A stretch of 64,000 bases of DNA from Hydrogenophaga sp. IBVHS1 (GCF_002127265.1 NZ_NFUU01000001.1:1302001-1366000); one strand, 5' to 3'; positions 26,500 through 37,637 are shown, numbered from the stretch's first letter. A program made the numbers and translations. Notes: generated from the sequence alone by a model not told the origin.

Positions 26500-27315
26500 A
26501 TGGAAACACTTCAGGAACCCACAGTTGCCTCTGCCGCCGCGCCTGCTTCGGCAGAGCCTCTGGTGAGCGTGAGAAACCTCACCATGGCCTTTGGCCCGAA
26601 GGTGATTCAGCGCGACCTCGACTTCGACATCCTGCCCGGCGAGGTGCTCGCCATTGCCGGTGGCAGCGGGTGCGGCAAGAGCACGCTGCTGCGCCACCTC
26701 ATCGGCTTGCAGGCGCCCGCAACGGGGCAGGTGATCTATGGCGACCGTGATCTTTACGCGGCCGATGCGGCCGAGCAGCGCAAGCTCATGCAGACTTTCG
26801 GCGTCACGTTTCAGGCCGGTGCGCTGTGGAGCAGCATGACCGTGGGTGAAAACGTGATGTTGCCCATGCAGCTCTTCACCGACATGGCGCCCGAGCAGTG
26901 CGAACACGAAGCGCGCTTCAAGCTGGCGCTGGTAGGGCTGGGTGGCAGCTTCGATGCCGAGCCCGCCACCCTCAGCGGCGGCATGAAGAAGCGCGCGGCC
27001 ATTGCCCGTGCGCTGGCGCTGAATCCGCCGCTGGTGTTTCTCGACGAGCCTTCTGCCGGGCTGGACCCACTGGCCTCGGCCAACCTGGACGAGCTCATCC
27101 TGCACCTTCGCAACGACCTGCACACCACCGTGGTGATGGTCAGCCACGAACTCGAAAGCATCTTCACCGTGGCCGATCGGCTGCTGTTCCTCGACGCCGA
27201 AACCAAGACCATGACCGCACTTGGCCCACCCAAAGAACTGCGGCGCAGCGGCCCCGAAGGCGTGCAGAATTTCCTGCGGCGCGGCGCACCGATTCCTCAG
27301 GAGACCTCGACATGA
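26500..27315 (+). CDS. mlaF: MlaF-family lipid ABC transporter ATPase
   Basis: A 271-residue ATPase of the MlaF/Ttg2A group. Walker A GGSGCGKS is at residues 54-61, the signature LSGGMKKRAAIARAL near 158-172, and Walker B LVFLDEPSAGLDP near 176-188, with the H-loop MVSHELES downstream. It powers the permease encoded just upstream. The Met-Lys-Lys of the signature (GGMKKR) is the form seen in lipid-transport rather than import systems. The last four bases overlap the start of mlaD (ATGA). Confidence 0.94.
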   Translation: METLQEPTVASAAAPASAEPLVSVRNLTMAFGPKVIQRDLDFDILPGEVLAIAGGSGCGKSTLLRHLIGLQAPATGQVIYGDRDLYAADAAEQRKLMQTFGVTFQAGALWSSMTVGENVMLPMQLFTDMAPEQCEHEARFKLALVGLGGSFDAEPATLSGGMKKRAAIARALALNPPLVFLDEPSAGLDPLASANLDELILHLRNDLHTTVVMVSHELESIFTVADRLLFLDAETKTMTALGPPKELRRSGPEGVQNFLRRGAPIPQETST

Positions 27316-28337
27316 AACGCAAGGCCAGCGCCACGCTGATCGGCACTTTCGTGGTGGCCGGCATCGCTTTGATTGCCATCGCCATCATCGCCCTCGCAGG
27401 CAACAACCTGTTCACGCGCAAGGAGCGCACCGTCATGTACTTCAGCGGGTCGGTGTATGGCCTGCAGGTCGGTGCACCGGTGGTGTTTCGGGGCGTGAGG
27501 GTCGGCAGCGTGGAATCCATCGACATCTTCTACGACCGCAAGAACGACAGCTACGCCATTCCCGTGGTGGCCGTGCTCGACAGCAACGCGGTGAGCGGGC
27601 TCGACGGCAAGCGTGGCTCGGAGCCGGCGCTGCCCGCGCTGGTGGAGCGGGGTTTGAGCGCGCAGTTGTCCATGCAGAGCCTGCTCACCGGCCTGCTGTA
27701 CGTCGACCTGGACTTGCGCCCCAAGCTGGAGGGCAAGTTGCGCGGAAGCAACCGCCGCGCCGAGATCGAGATTCCCACCACGGCCACCGCCATCCAGAAC
27801 CTGCGCGAGCAGTTCGACGGCATGGACTTCCGCCGCATTGCTGAAGACATTTCCGCCATTGCGTCGTCGGCGCGCGCAGTGGTGGGCGGCCCGCAGCTCA
27901 AGCAGGCGATGGACGACCTGGCCGCCATCACGTCCACCTTCAAGCGCATCTCGGATCGCCTGGACAAACGCATCGATCCGCTGGCGAATGAGCTGCAGCG
28001 TTCGCTGGAGTCAACCCGCAAGGCCATGGACGGCATGGGGCAGGCCGCGCAATCGGTGAACAACACCGCAACGGGGCTGGGCAAAACCTCCAATCAGGTT
28101 TCTGAACTGCTGGCGCCCAACGCGCCGCTGGTGACCAACCTGCAGCGCGCGGCCGACGAGGTGGCACGCACCGCCACGGCGCTTCGACAAGCCACCTCGG
28201 GCGACTCGCGCCTCATGACCGGCGCCGACCAGGCACTGGGCGATCTGTCTCGCGCCGCGCGCGCCTTGCGCGACCTCGCCGAAGCGCTCGAACAACAACC
28301 TGATTCACTGCTGCGTGGCCGGAGGGTTCCCGAATGA
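27312..28337 (+). CDS. mlaD: MlaD-family MCE-domain lipid-binding protein
   Basis: A 341-residue protein with one N-terminal membrane helix (about 10-30, LIGTFVVAGIALIAIAIIAL) followed by an MCE domain (about 40-120; VYGLQVGAPVVFRGVRVGSV). The remaining 200 residues are helical (MDGMGQAAQSVNNTATGLGK, DLSRAARALRDLAEALEQQP), as in MCE proteins that form hexameric tubes crossing the periplasm. It is longer than E. coli MlaD (183 residues) and nearer to the PqiB/YebT-like or Actinobacteria forms in its helical tail. It overlaps its neighbours by four bases on both sides. Confidence 0.9.
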   Translation: MKRKASATLIGTFVVAGIALIAIAIIALAGNNLFTRKERTVMYFSGSVYGLQVGAPVVFRGVRVGSVESIDIFYDRKNDSYAIPVVAVLDSNAVSGLDGKRGSEPALPALVERGLSAQLSMQSLLTGLLYVDLDLRPKLEGKLRGSNRRAEIEIPTTATAIQNLREQFDGMDFRRIAEDISAIASSARAVVGGPQLKQAMDDLAAITSTFKRISDRLDKRIDPLANELQRSLESTRKAMDGMGQAAQSVNNTATGLGKTSNQVSELLAPNAPLVTNLQRAADEVARTATALRQATSGDSRLMTGADQALGDLSRAARALRDLAEALEQQPDSLLRGRRVPE

Positions 28338-28936
28338 AGAGAAGATTGATCCTGGGAGGCGTTTGCGCCTCGACGCTTTTGCTGGCGGCCTGCGCCGGCA
28401 ACCCCGCACCTTCCACCCGCTGGTACGAACTCCGCAGCGAGCCGCCGGCACCACGGCCCGCGCCGCGCCCCGGCGATGGGGCGGTGTGGGAAGTGGCCAG
28501 CGCGGTCGACATGCCGGGCTCGCTGGACCGCGACACCCTGATGGTGGCGAGCGGAGCTGCAGGCTTGCAGCCGCTCACCGGCCACCGCTGGGCCGAGCCG
28601 CTGCGCGACAGCATTCCACGCCTGCTGGCTTCTGATCTGGCGCTGCTGCGCGGTGAAGGCCTGGTGTGGCGCGCACCTGCACCGGGGGGTGTGGCGGTGG
28701 GCCGAATGCTGCGTGTGGAGATCGTGACGCTGATGGCCGATGCCGCGCAGCGCACGCTGCGCCTTCAGGCGCGCTGGGGGTTGACCAGCGTAGGCGCTGG
28801 CGCTGCCGCACCCGTACTGGGTGCCGCTGATTTCAAGGTGGACCTGAGCGATGCCTCGCCCGATGCCCTGGCCGCCGCGCACCGGGTTGCGCTGTGGCAA
28901 CTCGCGATGCGGGTGGCAGGGTCAGGGCCGGCTTAG
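28334..28936 (+). CDS. ABC-type transport auxiliary lipoprotein (PqiC-like)
   Basis: A 200-residue outer-membrane-type lipoprotein with the lipobox LLLAAC (Cys20). The segment [14 protein letters not shown] followed by a beta-alpha domain matches the auxiliary lipoprotein family that includes PqiC, which caps the MCE-protein tube at the outer membrane. It completes a permease-ATPase-MCE-lipoprotein operon. The start overlaps mlaD (ATGA) and its stop codon overlaps the end of the convergent sugar-binding protein gene by four bases. Confidence 0.88.
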   Translation: MKRRLILGGVCASTLLLAACAGNPAPSTRWYELRSEPPAPRPAPRPGDGAVWEVASAVDMPGSLDRDTLMVASGAAGLQPLTGHRWAEPLRDSIPRLLASDLALLRGEGLVWRAPAPGGVAVGRMLRVEIVTLMADAAQRTLRLQARWGLTSVGAGAAAPVLGAADFKVDLSDASPDALAAAHRVALWQLAMRVAGSGPA

Positions 28937-29889
28937 AACGGCGAGTCGGGGAAGTAGTACTTCGACGCGTTTTCCTTGGTGATGAGTACCGAAGGAATGG
29001 TGGTGGTGGCGGGCATGGCGGTGCCCTTCACGCGCGACTCGGCGGTGAGCTTCATGGCGTCGGCGATCATGCTGGGCGAGTAGGTCACATCGGCGGTGAC
29101 GACCTTGTCGCCATCCATCACCTTCTTGATGTAGTCCTTGGAGCCCGCGCCGCCCAGCACCAGCTTCACGTCGGTGCGCTTGGCCTGTTCAATCGCTTTC
29201 TGCACGCCTACCGCCATGTCGTCGTCTGAAGCCCACACGGCGTCGATCTGCTTGAAGCGGGTCAGGTAGTCCTGCATCACCTTGAAGGCGTCGTCGCGGT
29301 TCCAGTTGCCGTGCTTGGCGTCCAGCACCTTGATGTTCGGATTCGCCTTCATCACCGCGTTGAACGCGTCCACGCGCTGGTTGTCGATCACGGTGGGAAT
29401 GCCACGCAGGATCACCACGTTGCCCTTGCCGCCCATGGCCTTGGCCATGTACTCGCCGGCCACCTTGCCGAAGCCGGGGTTGTCACCGGCCACATACGCG
29501 TTTTGCGCGGTGGGGTCGGTGAGGCCACGGTCCACCACCGTCACGAACACGCCCTTGCTCTTGACCTGGCCCACCGGCTTGGTGAGCGGTGCGGACTCAA
29601 ACGGCAGGATCACCAGCGTGTCGATCTTGTTGACGGTCTGCAGATCCTGCACCTGGTTGGCCTGCTCGGCGGCAGAGCCTGCGGTCTTCACGATGACGGA
29701 AGAGCCGGGGTACTGCTTCTCGAGTTCGGCCTTGGTGCGGTTGGCCCAATAGACGACGCCGCCGGTCCAGCCGTGGGTGGCGGCGGGAATAGACACGCCC
29801 ATCACCATCTTGTTCTGGGCGAAAGCTGAAGGGGCGGTGACGAGGGTGGCGATGGCCAGTGAAATGGCAGAAAAAAGGCGTCTGTTCAT
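28933..29889 (-). CDS. Sugar ABC transporter periplasmic binding protein (RbsB/XylF-like)
   Basis: A 318-residue periplasmic binding protein of the ribose/galactose type, with signal peptide 1-24 (cleavage AFA|QN) and a good ribosome site (AAGGAGA). Two Rossmann-like lobes are seen, with [20 protein letters not shown] at the start of the first lobe, VVDRGLTD and [20 protein letters not shown] across the hinge, and [16 protein letters not shown] in the second. It is the last gene of the pentose operon, 68 bases after the permease, and should deliver the sugar to the transporter. Xylose is the natural guess from context, not proven by the sequence. Confidence 0.88.
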   Translation of the reverse strand: MNRRLFSAISLAIATLVTAPSAFAQNKMVMGVSIPAATHGWTGGVVYWANRTKAELEKQYPGSSVIVKTAGSAAEQANQVQDLQTVNKIDTLVILPFESAPLTKPVGQVKSKGVFVTVVDRGLTDPTAQNAYVAGDNPGFGKVAGEYMAKAMGGKGNVVILRGIPTVIDNQRVDAFNAVMKANPNIKVLDAKHGNWNRDDAFKVMQDYLTRFKQIDAVWASDDDMAVGVQKAIEQAKRTDVKLVLGGAGSKDYIKKVMDGDKVVTADVTYSPSMIADAMKLTAESRVKGTAMPATTTIPSVLITKENASKYYFPDSPF

Positions 29890-29957
29890 GATGTCTCCTT
29901 GCTAGGTTCTCGAGGCTGAAATGGCTCGCCGGCCGAATGGCTGCGTTGCCGGGGAAT

Positions 29958-30968
29958 TCATCGTCGCCCTCTTTGGAGGAAGGCCACGACGATGATCACG
30001 AAACCCTGCACCGCCGCGTTCAGGTACACGCTGATGATGCTGGTGAGGTTGAGGATGTTGCCGATCACGGAGAGCAGCACGGCACCCACCACGGTGCCCA
30101 CGATGCGGCCCTGGCCGCCCTTGAGCGCGGTGCCGCCCACTATCACAGCCGCGATGGCTTCGAGCTCCCAGAGCAGGCCGGTGGAGGGCGATGCCGAGCC
30201 CAGGCGCGGCACGTAGAGCAGGGTGGCAATGCCCACGCACACGCCAAGCAGCACGTAGGTGAGGATCTTGATGCGGTCCACCGCCACGGCGGCGTAGCGC
30301 GCCACCTGTTCGTTGGAGCCGATGGCCTGCACGTAGCGGCCATAGCGAGTGCGGTTGAGCAGCAGGGCGCCGGCCAGCGCCACACCCAGGAACACCCAGA
30401 TGGGAATGGGGATGCCCAGCCAGGCACCGTAGTACACCGGGCCGTAGGTGTCGCCCAGTTCGTTGTCGAGCGTGAGCGCGCCGCCGTTCGAGAAGTAGGT
30501 GAGGTAGGCGCGAAAGATGCCGAGCGTGCCCAGCGTGACGATGAAGGGCTCGATGCGCCCCTTGGTGATGAGCACCCCGTGCGCGAGGCCAAACGCGGCT
30601 CCGAGGATGAGTGCAATCGCCATGCCCACCAGCACGGCAGCCACCGGGCTGCCCACCATCGGCGCGACCCAGTTCATCACCATGATCATGCAGCCCGCAA
30701 TGAGCGCGGCCATGGAGCCCACCGAGAGGTCGATGCCTCCGGAGATGATGACGAAGCACATGCCCACCGCGATGATGCCGATGAAGGCGGTGCGTGTGAG
30801 CACGTTCATCGCGTTGTCCCAGGTCGCGAAATCGGGGTTGAGCAAGGTGCCGGCGATGCACAGCAACACCAGGCCAACGATGGGGCCGGCGTCGCGCAGG
30901 AATTGCCGCAAAGGTTGGCGGCCTTGGGTGGGCGGGGCTTCGACAGCTTGAACGGCGTTCTGGTTCAT
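29958..30968 (-). CDS. Sugar ABC transporter permease (RbsC/XylH-like)
   Basis: A 336-residue membrane protein with eight to ten hydrophobic segments, of the branched ribose/xylose permease family. Hallmarks: [49 protein letters not shown], and [28 protein letters not shown]. The start is placed at [10 protein letters not shown], one base after the stop of the ATPase gene, with the ribosome site inside that gene, so the two are tightly coupled. It forms the channel for the sugar brought by the binding protein encoded downstream. Confidence 0.9.
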   Translation of the reverse strand: MNQNAVQAVEAPPTQGRQPLRQFLRDAGPIVGLVLLCIAGTLLNPDFATWDNAMNVLTRTAFIGIIAVGMCFVIISGGIDLSVGSMAALIAGCMIMVMNWVAPMVGSPVAAVLVGMAIALILGAAFGLAHGVLITKGRIEPFIVTLGTLGIFRAYLTYFSNGGALTLDNELGDTYGPVYYGAWLGIPIPIWVFLGVALAGALLLNRTRYGRYVQAIGSNEQVARYAAVAVDRIKILTYVLLGVCVGIATLLYVPRLGSASPSTGLLWELEAIAAVIVGGTALKGGQGRIVGTVVGAVLLSVIGNILNLTSIISVYLNAAVQGFVIIVVAFLQRGRR

Positions 30969-30969
30969 T

Positions 30970-32454
30970 TCAGTGTGTTCCGGTGGCATGCGCGATCAGC
31001 GCCTCTTCGGTCAGGTGGTCGGCGTCCAGCGTGGTCTGCACGGCGCCGGCGCGCATCACCACCACGCGGTGGCACAGGCCGATCAGCTCCATGAGTTCGG
31101 AAGAGATCACGACCACGCCGCGCCCTTCGGCCGCAAGGCGCTGGACCAGAAAATAGATGTCGCGCTTGGCGCCCACGTCCACCCCGCGCGTGGGTTCGTC
31201 GAGCACCACCACACGCGGGTCGGGCTGCAGCACCTTGGCCATGGCCAGCTTTTGCTGGTTGCCGCCAGAGAGCGAGCCCGCCGGCGCATCCAGCGAGCCG
31301 GTGCGGATGCCGAAATCGGCCACGGCTTTTTCCAGCGCGCGGCGTTCGGAGCGCGGGTCGAGCATCGGCTTCGCATGGCGGTCCAGGTCCATGAGCGTCA
31401 GGTTCTCCTGCAGCGACATGCGGATGTGCAGGCCGCAGCCCTTGCGGTCTTCGCTGAGGTAAGTCAGCCCCTCGTGAGCGGCTTCGCGGGGATTCCTGAA
31501 ATGCACGGGGCGGCCGGCCAGCAGCATTTCGCCGCCAGTGCGCGGGCGCAGGCCCAGCAGGCCTTCAAAGAGTTCCGTACGACCGGCGCCCACCAACCCC
31601 GCAAAGCCCAGAATCTCGCCGGGGCGCACGTCGAAGCTCACGTTCTTTGCCCAACCGGGCACGGTCACGTTCTTCACCGAGAGCAATGGCTCGCCGGCCG
31701 GCGGTGCCACGCGCGGCGGAAACATGTCGGAGAGTTCGCGGCCCACCATCAGGTTGGCCATCTGGTGCCGCGTGTGCTCGGCCGTGGGGCCGCGCGCCAC
31801 GAAGCGGCCGTCGCGCATCACCACAATCTCATCCGTCACGCGCTCCACCTCGTCGAGCTTGTGCGAGATGTAGATCACCGTGACGCCCTGGGCCCGCAAC
31901 TGCGCAATGAGCGCAAACAGGCGCTGCGTTTCCGAAGGCGTGAGCGTGGCGGTGGGTTCGTCCATCACCAGCAGGCGCGCGTTGCGCGAGAGCGCCTTGG
32001 CAATTTCCACCAGCTGTTTCTCCGCCACGATGAGATCGCGTGCGCGGGTGTCGGGGTCGATGTCCAGCCCCACCTGCTGCAGCACCTTGCGTGCGGCGCT
32101 TCGCATGCCCGCTTCGTCCAGCAGCCAGCCGCGCCGCAGCTCCCGGCCCAGAAAGATGTTCTGCGCCACGGTCAGGTCGTCGGCCAGGTTGAACTCCTGG
32201 TGAATCAGCACGATGCCGGCTTCTTCCGCGTCACGCGAGCTGGCGAAATGCCGCACCACGCCATCCACCTCCAGGCTGCCGCCGGACAGCGATTCGTAGC
32301 CCGAGAGGATCTTCATCAGCGTGGACTTGCCCGCGCCGTTCTCGCCCAGCAGGCCCACCATGCGCCCGGGCGCAAGCTCGAAGCTCACGCCGTGCAGCAC
32401 GCGCACCGGCCCGAAGTCCTTTACGACGTCGTTGAAGCGCACGCTAAGGCTCAC
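30970..32454 (-). CDS. Sugar ABC transporter ATPase with two nucleotide-binding domains (RbsA/XylG-like)
   Basis: A 494-residue double ATPase. The N-terminal half has an intact Walker [20 protein letters not shown] and Walker [13 protein letters not shown] with [12 protein letters not shown] in the signature position. The C-terminal half has the typically degenerate Walker A ([16 protein letters not shown]) and a perfect signature [15 protein letters not shown] with [16 protein letters not shown] start it at the GTG that overlaps the preceding stop (GTGA) with GGAGG just upstream, instead of the earlier in-frame ATG. It energises the pentose permease encoded next. Confidence 0.92.
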   Translation of the reverse strand: MSLSVRFNDVVKDFGPVRVLHGVSFELAPGRMVGLLGENGAGKSTLMKILSGYESLSGGSLEVDGVVRHFASSRDAEEAGIVLIHQEFNLADDLTVAQNIFLGRELRRGWLLDEAGMRSAARKVLQQVGLDIDPDTRARDLIVAEKQLVEIAKALSRNARLLVMDEPTATLTPSETQRLFALIAQLRAQGVTVIYISHKLDEVERVTDEIVVMRDGRFVARGPTAEHTRHQMANLMVGRELSDMFPPRVAPPAGEPLLSVKNVTVPGWAKNVSFDVRPGEILGFAGLVGAGRTELFEGLLGLRPRTGGEMLLAGRPVHFRNPREAAHEGLTYLSEDRKGCGLHIRMSLQENLTLMDLDRHAKPMLDPRSERRALEKAVADFGIRTGSLDAPAGSLSGGNQQKLAMAKVLQPDPRVVVLDEPTRGVDVGAKRDIYFLVQRLAAEGRGVVVISSELMELIGLCHRVVVMRAGAVQTTLDADHLTEEALIAHATGTH

Positions 32455-33629
32455 GCAGCCACCTCCACCCATTGCCCACCCTTCGACGACGATCGCACCG
32501 CAGCTTCAATGAAGGCCATGCCGTGCACGCCGTCTTCGATGGTGGGGAACACCACCTCGGGCGACAGCGCCGAGCCGTCGCGCGCGGCGCGCAGGGCCTG
32601 CGCAATTTCAGCGTAGACCGTGGCGAAGCCTTCGAGGTAACCCTCCGGGTGGCCAGAGGGCAGGCGCGAGACGCGGGCTGCGTCGGCGTTGGCCGCCCCC
32701 GTGCCGCGCGAAATGATCTGTGTGGCCTGGCCGAACGGCGACCAGTGCAGCTGGTTCGGGTGTTCCTGCCGCCATTCGAGTCCGGCCTTGTCGCCGTAGA
32801 TGCGCAGGCGCAGGCCGTTCTCGTTGCCCGGCGCCACCTGGCTGGCCCACAGCGAGCCGCGCGCGCCACCCGCAAAGCGCAGCATCACCTGCACGTTGTC
32901 GTCCAGCACGCGGCCGGGTACGAAGGCGCTGAGTTCCGCGCAGAGCGATTGCGTGTGCAAGCCGCTCACAAAGGCCGCCAGCTGGTAGGCGTGCGTGCCG
33001 ATATCGCCAATGCAGCCGCCTGCGCCCGCACGGGCCGGGTCGGTGCGCCAGGCGGCCTGCTTCTGCCCGCTGGATTCGAGCGGTTCGGTCAACCAGTCTT
33101 GCGCGTACTCCACCTGCACCACTCGGATCTGGCCCAGGGCACCCTCGCGCACCAGCCGGCGAGCGTGCCGCACCATGGGGTACCCGCTGTAGTTGTAGGT
33201 CACGGCCAGCAGGCGGCCTTTGGCCTTGGCCAGTTCACGCAGGCGCTGCGCTTCGGCCAGCGTCGTGGTCACTGGCTTGTCGCAGATCACGTGGATGCCG
33301 GCCTCCAGGAACGCTTCGGCCGCGGGCGCGTGCTGATCGTTGGGTGTGACGATGGCCACGGCCTCGATGCCATCCGCTCCGCGCGCCGCTTCCTCACGCG
33401 CCATGGTGCGGAAATCAGGGTACGCACGCGCAAGACCCAGCGCCTGCGCCGAGCGCAGGGCCTTCTCGGGCGTGGAAGAAAGCGCACCGGCCACCAGCTC
33501 GTAGTGATCGTCCAGCCGCGCGGCGATGCGGTGAACCGCGCCAATGAAAGCACCTTCGCCACCGCCCACCATGCCCAGGCGGATGCGGCGGCCTGCGCCT
33601 TCCGCTGTGGAACCGGCTTCGATCGTCAT
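32451..33629 (-). CDS. Gfo/Idh/MocA-family NAD(P)-dependent sugar oxidoreductase
   Basis: A 392-residue dehydrogenase. The N-terminal Rossmann domain begins with RIRLGMVGGGEGAFIGAVHR; the catalytic pair appears as CDKPVTTTLAEA (family EKP, here DKP) and GDIGTHAYQLA with the acid/base His. Members oxidise or reduce a sugar, an inositol or a glycoside. The start ATG overlaps the stop of the isomerase gene (ATGA), and the stop overlaps the ATPase start (GTGA). A dehydrogenase of this type is not needed for the plain xylose isomerase route, so it points to a further substrate. Confidence 0.88.
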   Translation of the reverse strand: MTIEAGSTAEGAGRRIRLGMVGGGEGAFIGAVHRIAARLDDHYELVAGALSSTPEKALRSAQALGLARAYPDFRTMAREEAARGADGIEAVAIVTPNDQHAPAAEAFLEAGIHVICDKPVTTTLAEAQRLRELAKAKGRLLAVTYNYSGYPMVRHARRLVREGALGQIRVVQVEYAQDWLTEPLESSGQKQAAWRTDPARAGAGGCIGDIGTHAYQLAAFVSGLHTQSLCAELSAFVPGRVLDDNVQVMLRFAGGARGSLWASQVAPGNENGLRLRIYGDKAGLEWRQEHPNQLHWSPFGQATQIISRGTGAANADAARVSRLPSGHPEGYLEGFATVYAEIAQALRAARDGSALSPEVVFPTIEDGVHGMAFIEAAVRSSSKGGQWVEVAA

Positions 33630-34696
33630 TGGCCGGCCTCCTGCAGGCCGAGCATGCGGCGCAATTGCGCAGGGTCGGTATCGCCACCCGCGAAATCGTC
33701 GAAGGCTTTTTCTGTGACACGGATGATGTGCTTGCGAATGAACTCCGCGCCTTCGGCCGCACCAGCCTCCGGGTGTTTCAGGCAGCACTCCCATTCGAGC
33801 ACCGCCCAGCTGTCGTAGTTGTACTGCGCCATCTTGGAGAAGATGGCGCCAAAGTCCACCTGCCCATCACCCAGCGAGCGGAAGCGCCCGGCACGCTCCA
33901 CCCACGGCTGGTAACCGGAGTACACACCCTGTCGGCCGGTGGGGCGGAACTCGGCGTCCTTGATGTGCAGCGCTTTGATGCGCTCGTGGTAGATGTCGAT
34001 GAACTCCAGATAGTCGAGCTGCTGCAGCAGGAAGTGCGAAGGGTCGTAGTTGATGCAGCAGCGCGGGTGGTTGTTCACGCGCTCCAGGAACATCTCGAAG
34101 GTGGTGCCGTCGAACAGGTCTTCACCGGGGTGCAGCTCGAAGCACACATTGCAGTCGGCGTCTTCAAACGCATCGAAGATCGGCTTCCAGCGCTTGGCGA
34201 GTTCGTCGAAGGCGGCGTCGATCAAACCTGCCGGGCGCTGTGGCCACGGGTACAGGAACGGCCAGGCCAGCGCACCGGGAAAACTCACGTTGCTCTTCAG
34301 GCCCAGGCGCTGCGAGGCCTTGGCCGAGAGCTTCATCTGCTCCACCGCCCAGGCCTGGCGCGCCTTGGGGTTCTTGCGAAACGCCTCGGGTGCGAAGCCG
34401 TCGAAGGCTTCGTCGTAAGCCGGGTGCACGGCCACCAGCTGGCCCTGCAGGTGCGTGCCGAGTTCGGTGATGGCCACGCCGTTCTCGCGTGCCACGCCTG
34501 CGATTTCGTCGCAGTAGGTCTGCGATTCAGCGGCCTTGTCCATGTCGAAAATTCGCTTGTCCCACGACGGGATCTGCACGCCCTCGAAACCCAGGCCGCC
34601 GGCCCATTGGGTGATGGACGCCCATGAGTCGAACGGCGCGGTGTCGCTGGCGAACTGCGCGAGGTAGATGCCGGGGCCTTTGATGTTGGTGGCCAT
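33626..34696 (-). CDS. Sugar phosphate isomerase/epimerase (xylose isomerase-like TIM barrel)
   Basis: A 356-residue TIM-barrel protein of the AP endonuclease 2/sugar isomerase superfamily. Metal-binding residues are suggested by CFELHPGED, NYDPSHF, HIKDAEF and VLEWECCLK, all in the expected order at the ends of the barrel strands. The ATG has AAGGAGA before it. It is often found next to Gfo/Idh dehydrogenases, where the pair converts keto- or modified sugars. Gap of 45 bases after xylA. The reaction is unknown. Confidence 0.87.
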   Translation of the reverse strand: MATNIKGPGIYLAQFASDTAPFDSWASITQWAGGLGFEGVQIPSWDKRIFDMDKAAESQTYCDEIAGVARENGVAITELGTHLQGQLVAVHPAYDEAFDGFAPEAFRKNPKARQAWAVEQMKLSAKASQRLGLKSNVSFPGALAWPFLYPWPQRPAGLIDAAFDELAKRWKPIFDAFEDADCNVCFELHPGEDLFDGTTFEMFLERVNNHPRCCINYDPSHFLLQQLDYLEFIDIYHERIKALHIKDAEFRPTGRQGVYSGYQPWVERAGRFRSLGDGQVDFGAIFSKMAQYNYDSWAVLEWECCLKHPEAGAAEGAEFIRKHIIRVTEKAFDDFAGGDTDPAQLRRMLGLQEAGQ

Positions 34697-34741
34697 GAGT
34701 GATGTCTCCTTGTCTTGCGGTGTTCTGTTGAGCGGCGATGT

Positions 34742-36112
34742 TCAGAGGTAGCTGTTGACCAGGTGCTCCAGCCGCTCCTGCTGCGCCGAGCGCGGCTGCG
34801 GTTCCAGGCCATCGGCCTCCACTTCGCGCGCCAGTGCGTCCAGCGAGCGTTCGCCGTTCAGAATGGCGCGGCCGCGTGGCGAATCCCAGCCCTGGTAACG
34901 GCTCTCCACATGGCGCTGCAGCGCGCCGTCCTGAATCATCTTTTCGGCCACCAGCAGCGCGCGTGCGCAGAGGTCCATGGCGGTGGCGTGGGCCCACACC
35001 AGGTCGTCGGCGTCGATCGACTGGCGGCGCAGCTTGGCGTCGAAGTTCAGGCCGCCCTGGCCAATGCCGCCGGCCCGGAGCACTTCGTACATCGTCATCG
35101 CCACCTGCGGCAGGTTGTTGGGGAACTGGTCGGTGTCCCAGCCCAGCATCTCGTCGCCGCGGTTCATGTCGAGCGAGCCGAAGATGCCAAGTGCGCCGGC
35201 CAGCGCAATTTCGTGTTCAAACGTGTGGCCGGCCAGCAGTGCGTGGTTCTGCTCCAGGTTCACCTTCACTTCGTTCTCCAGCCCATGCGCCTTCAGGAAG
35301 CCGAACACCGTGCCCACGTCGTAGTCGTACTGGTGCTTGGTGGGTTCGGCCGGCTTGGGCTCGATGAGGATCTGGCCGGTGAATCCGATCTTGTGCTTGT
35401 GCTCCACCACCAGGTTCAGGAAGCGGCCGAGCTGCGCCAGCTCGCGTTTCAGGTCGGTGTTGAGCAGCGTCTCGTAGCCTTCGCGCCCACCCCAAAGCAC
35501 ATAGTTCTGGCCCTTCAGGCGGTGCGTCATTTCCATCACGTTCTTCACCTGCGCGGCGGCGTAGGCGAACACGTCCGGGTCGGGGTTGGTGGCGGCGCCT
35601 GCGAGGTAGCGGCGGTTGGAGAACAGATTGGCCGTGCCCCAGAGCAGCTTGACGCCGGTCTCGTCCATCTTGCGTTCAAACACGCCTTCAATGCGCTTCA
35701 GGTGCTCGTTCGATTCGCGCAGCGTGGCGCCCTCAGGGGCCACATCGCGGTCGTGGAAGGTGAAGAAGGGCGAGTCGATCAGGCGGAAGAGATCAAAGGC
35801 CACGTCGGCCTTTTGGATCGCCTGCGCCATCGGATCGCCCGCGCCGTGCCAGGGGCGCTGGAAGGTGGGTTCACCGAAGGGATCGGTGCCACCCCAGCCG
35901 AAGCTGTGCCAGTAGCAGGTGGCAAAGCGCAGCTGGTCTTCCATGCGCTTGCCCAGCACCAGGCGGTTCTTGTCGTAGTACTGGTAGGCCAGCGGTTCGG
36001 ATGGTGTGGGCTTGAAGCCTTCGCCCCGGAAGGCAATGGGCTCGCGGAAGCTGAAGTAGCCCTTGTGCTGGGCGGTGGCGGCCACGGGTTCGGGAGCGAG
36101 GGTCTGTGTCAT
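34742..36112 (-). CDS. xylA: Xylose isomerase
   Basis: A 456-residue xylose isomerase (E. coli XylA 440), converting D-xylose to D-xylulose with divalent metal. All signatures are present: [12 protein letters not shown] with the catalytic His, [47 protein letters not shown] with a metal ligand, GSLDMNRGD and the central [15 protein letters not shown]. Start chosen at the ATG 43 bases after xylB. It is the first catabolic enzyme of the operon and the strongest evidence that the operon serves a pentose. Confidence 0.97.
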   Translation of the reverse strand: MTQTLAPEPVAATAQHKGYFSFREPIAFRGEGFKPTPSEPLAYQYYDKNRLVLGKRMEDQLRFATCYWHSFGWGGTDPFGEPTFQRPWHGAGDPMAQAIQKADVAFDLFRLIDSPFFTFHDRDVAPEGATLRESNEHLKRIEGVFERKMDETGVKLLWGTANLFSNRRYLAGAATNPDPDVFAYAAAQVKNVMEMTHRLKGQNYVLWGGREGYETLLNTDLKRELAQLGRFLNLVVEHKHKIGFTGQILIEPKPAEPTKHQYDYDVGTVFGFLKAHGLENEVKVNLEQNHALLAGHTFEHEIALAGALGIFGSLDMNRGDEMLGWDTDQFPNNLPQVAMTMYEVLRAGGIGQGGLNFDAKLRRQSIDADDLVWAHATAMDLCARALLVAEKMIQDGALQRHVESRYQGWDSPRGRAILNGERSLDALAREVEADGLEPQPRSAQQERLEHLVNSYL

Positions 36113-36155
36113 GGTGATGGCGCTGTGAGCGTGTTGGGCAGTGGAAATGAAAGGC

Positions 36156-37637
36156 TCATGCAGGCATGGCCGATGGAATGGTCTGCAGGGGCGAAGCCAC
36201 CTGTCGCGCCAGGCCATACAGCGCCTGCCAGCGCAGATGAGCCTCTTCGTAAAGGGCGGCACGTTCGCGGTCGGGTTCAAAGCTGCGCAACCGGCGTGGC
36301 TTGCCGAATGTGCTGCCGCCACCGGCCGCTGCGCGCGCCAGCCGCGCCGCGCCCAGCGCGCAGCCGTGTTCGCCACCTTCGATCTGGTGCAGCGGCATGC
36401 CCAGCACATCGGCCAGCACCTGACTCCAGCGCGCCGAGCGGGCGCCGCCGCCGAGCAGGTCGGCCTCGGTGAGTTGCGTGCCAGCGGTGGCCAGCGCATC
36501 GCGCGCATCGCGAAACGCAAACGCCACGCCTTCGAGCACCGCCTGCGTCATGTCGGTTCGCTCGGTGTCGGCCGAGAGCTGCAGGAAACCGCCGCGCACC
36601 GTGCTGTCGTTGTGCGGCGTGCGGTCGCCATTCAGGTAGGGCAGGAACCAGCAGGGCGCGGGGCCGGGGTCGGCGTGGTCCAGCTCATCGAGCAGGCGCG
36701 CTTCGTTCACACCCGTGGTGCGCGCCCACCACGCCAGCGAAGCGGCGGCCGAGAGCTGCACGCCCATCTGGTGCCACAGGTCGGGCAGGGCGTGGCAGAA
36801 AGCGTGCACGCCCTGGCTGGCCGCGGGCGCGAAGCCGGCGGTAGTGGCCCACAGCACACCCGATGTGCCGAGCGACACAAACGCATCGCCCGCGTTCACC
36901 GCGCCCACGCCCACGGCACCCGCCGCGTTGTCGCCCGCACCTCCTGCGATCACCGGAACCTGATCAAACTTCCACCGCTTCACCCATTCGGCACGCAACT
37001 GGCCCGCCGGCTCGGAGCCTTCCACCAGGCGCGGCATCTGCGCTTCAGACAAGCCGCAAGCCGCCAGCAACGAGGGCGACCAGCGACGCTGCGCCACATC
37101 CAGCCAGAGCGTGCCCGAAGCGTCGGACATGTCTTCGATGAATTCGCCGCAGAGCTTCCAGCGCAGCCAGGCCTTGGGCAGCAGCACACGCGCAATGCGC
37201 GCGAAGATCTCCGGCTCGTGCTCGCGCACCCACAGCAGCTTGGGCGCCGTGAAGCCCGCCATGGCCGGGTTGCCGGTGAGGCGGCGCAGGTTCAGGGCCG
37301 GCGCTTCCAGTTCTGCGCACTGCGCGCCGCTGCGCGCGTCGTTCCACAAGATGCAGGGACGCAGCACGTTGTTCCCGGCGTCGAGCAGCGTGGCGCCATG
37401 CATCTGGCCAGACAAGCCAATGCCCTTCACCGCCGCCAAAGCGCGGGGATGTGCAGCGGCCAGTTCGTCCAGGCAGCTCTCGGTGGCGCGCCACCAGTCG
37501 GCAGGGTCCTGCTCAGACCACCCCGGCTGCGGCCGCTGCACGGTGAGCGGCGCCGTGGCAGTGGCCAGCGTGTTGTCGCCGTCCAGCAGCAGGGCTTTCA
37601 CGCCGGAGGTGCCGAGGTCCAGGCCGAGGGTGATCAC
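36156..37637 (-). CDS. xylB: Xylulokinase
   Basis: A 493-residue FGGY-family kinase (E. coli XylB 484) that phosphorylates D-xylulose. It starts with a GTG that overlaps the lacI stop (GTGA); the long open stretch further upstream is only the antisense-frame shadow of lacI. Visible: [18 protein letters not shown] (phosphate 1), [13 protein letters not shown], the substrate Asp in [26 protein letters not shown] (phosphate 2) and [20 protein letters not shown] (adenosine). The product enters the pentose phosphate pathway. Confidence 0.95.
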   Translation of the reverse strand: MITLGLDLGTSGVKALLLDGDNTLATATAPLTVQRPQPGWSEQDPADWWRATESCLDELAAAHPRALAAVKGIGLSGQMHGATLLDAGNNVLRPCILWNDARSGAQCAELEAPALNLRRLTGNPAMAGFTAPKLLWVREHEPEIFARIARVLLPKAWLRWKLCGEFIEDMSDASGTLWLDVAQRRWSPSLLAACGLSEAQMPRLVEGSEPAGQLRAEWVKRWKFDQVPVIAGGAGDNAAGAVGVGAVNAGDAFVSLGTSGVLWATTAGFAPAASQGVHAFCHALPDLWHQMGVQLSAAASLAWWARTTGVNEARLLDELDHADPGPAPCWFLPYLNGDRTPHNDSTVRGGFLQLSADTERTDMTQAVLEGVAFAFRDARDALATAGTQLTEADLLGGGARSARWSQVLADVLGMPLHQIEGGEHGCALGAARLARAAAGGGSTFGKPRRLRSFEPDRERAALYEEAHLRWQALYGLARQVASPLQTIPSAMPA

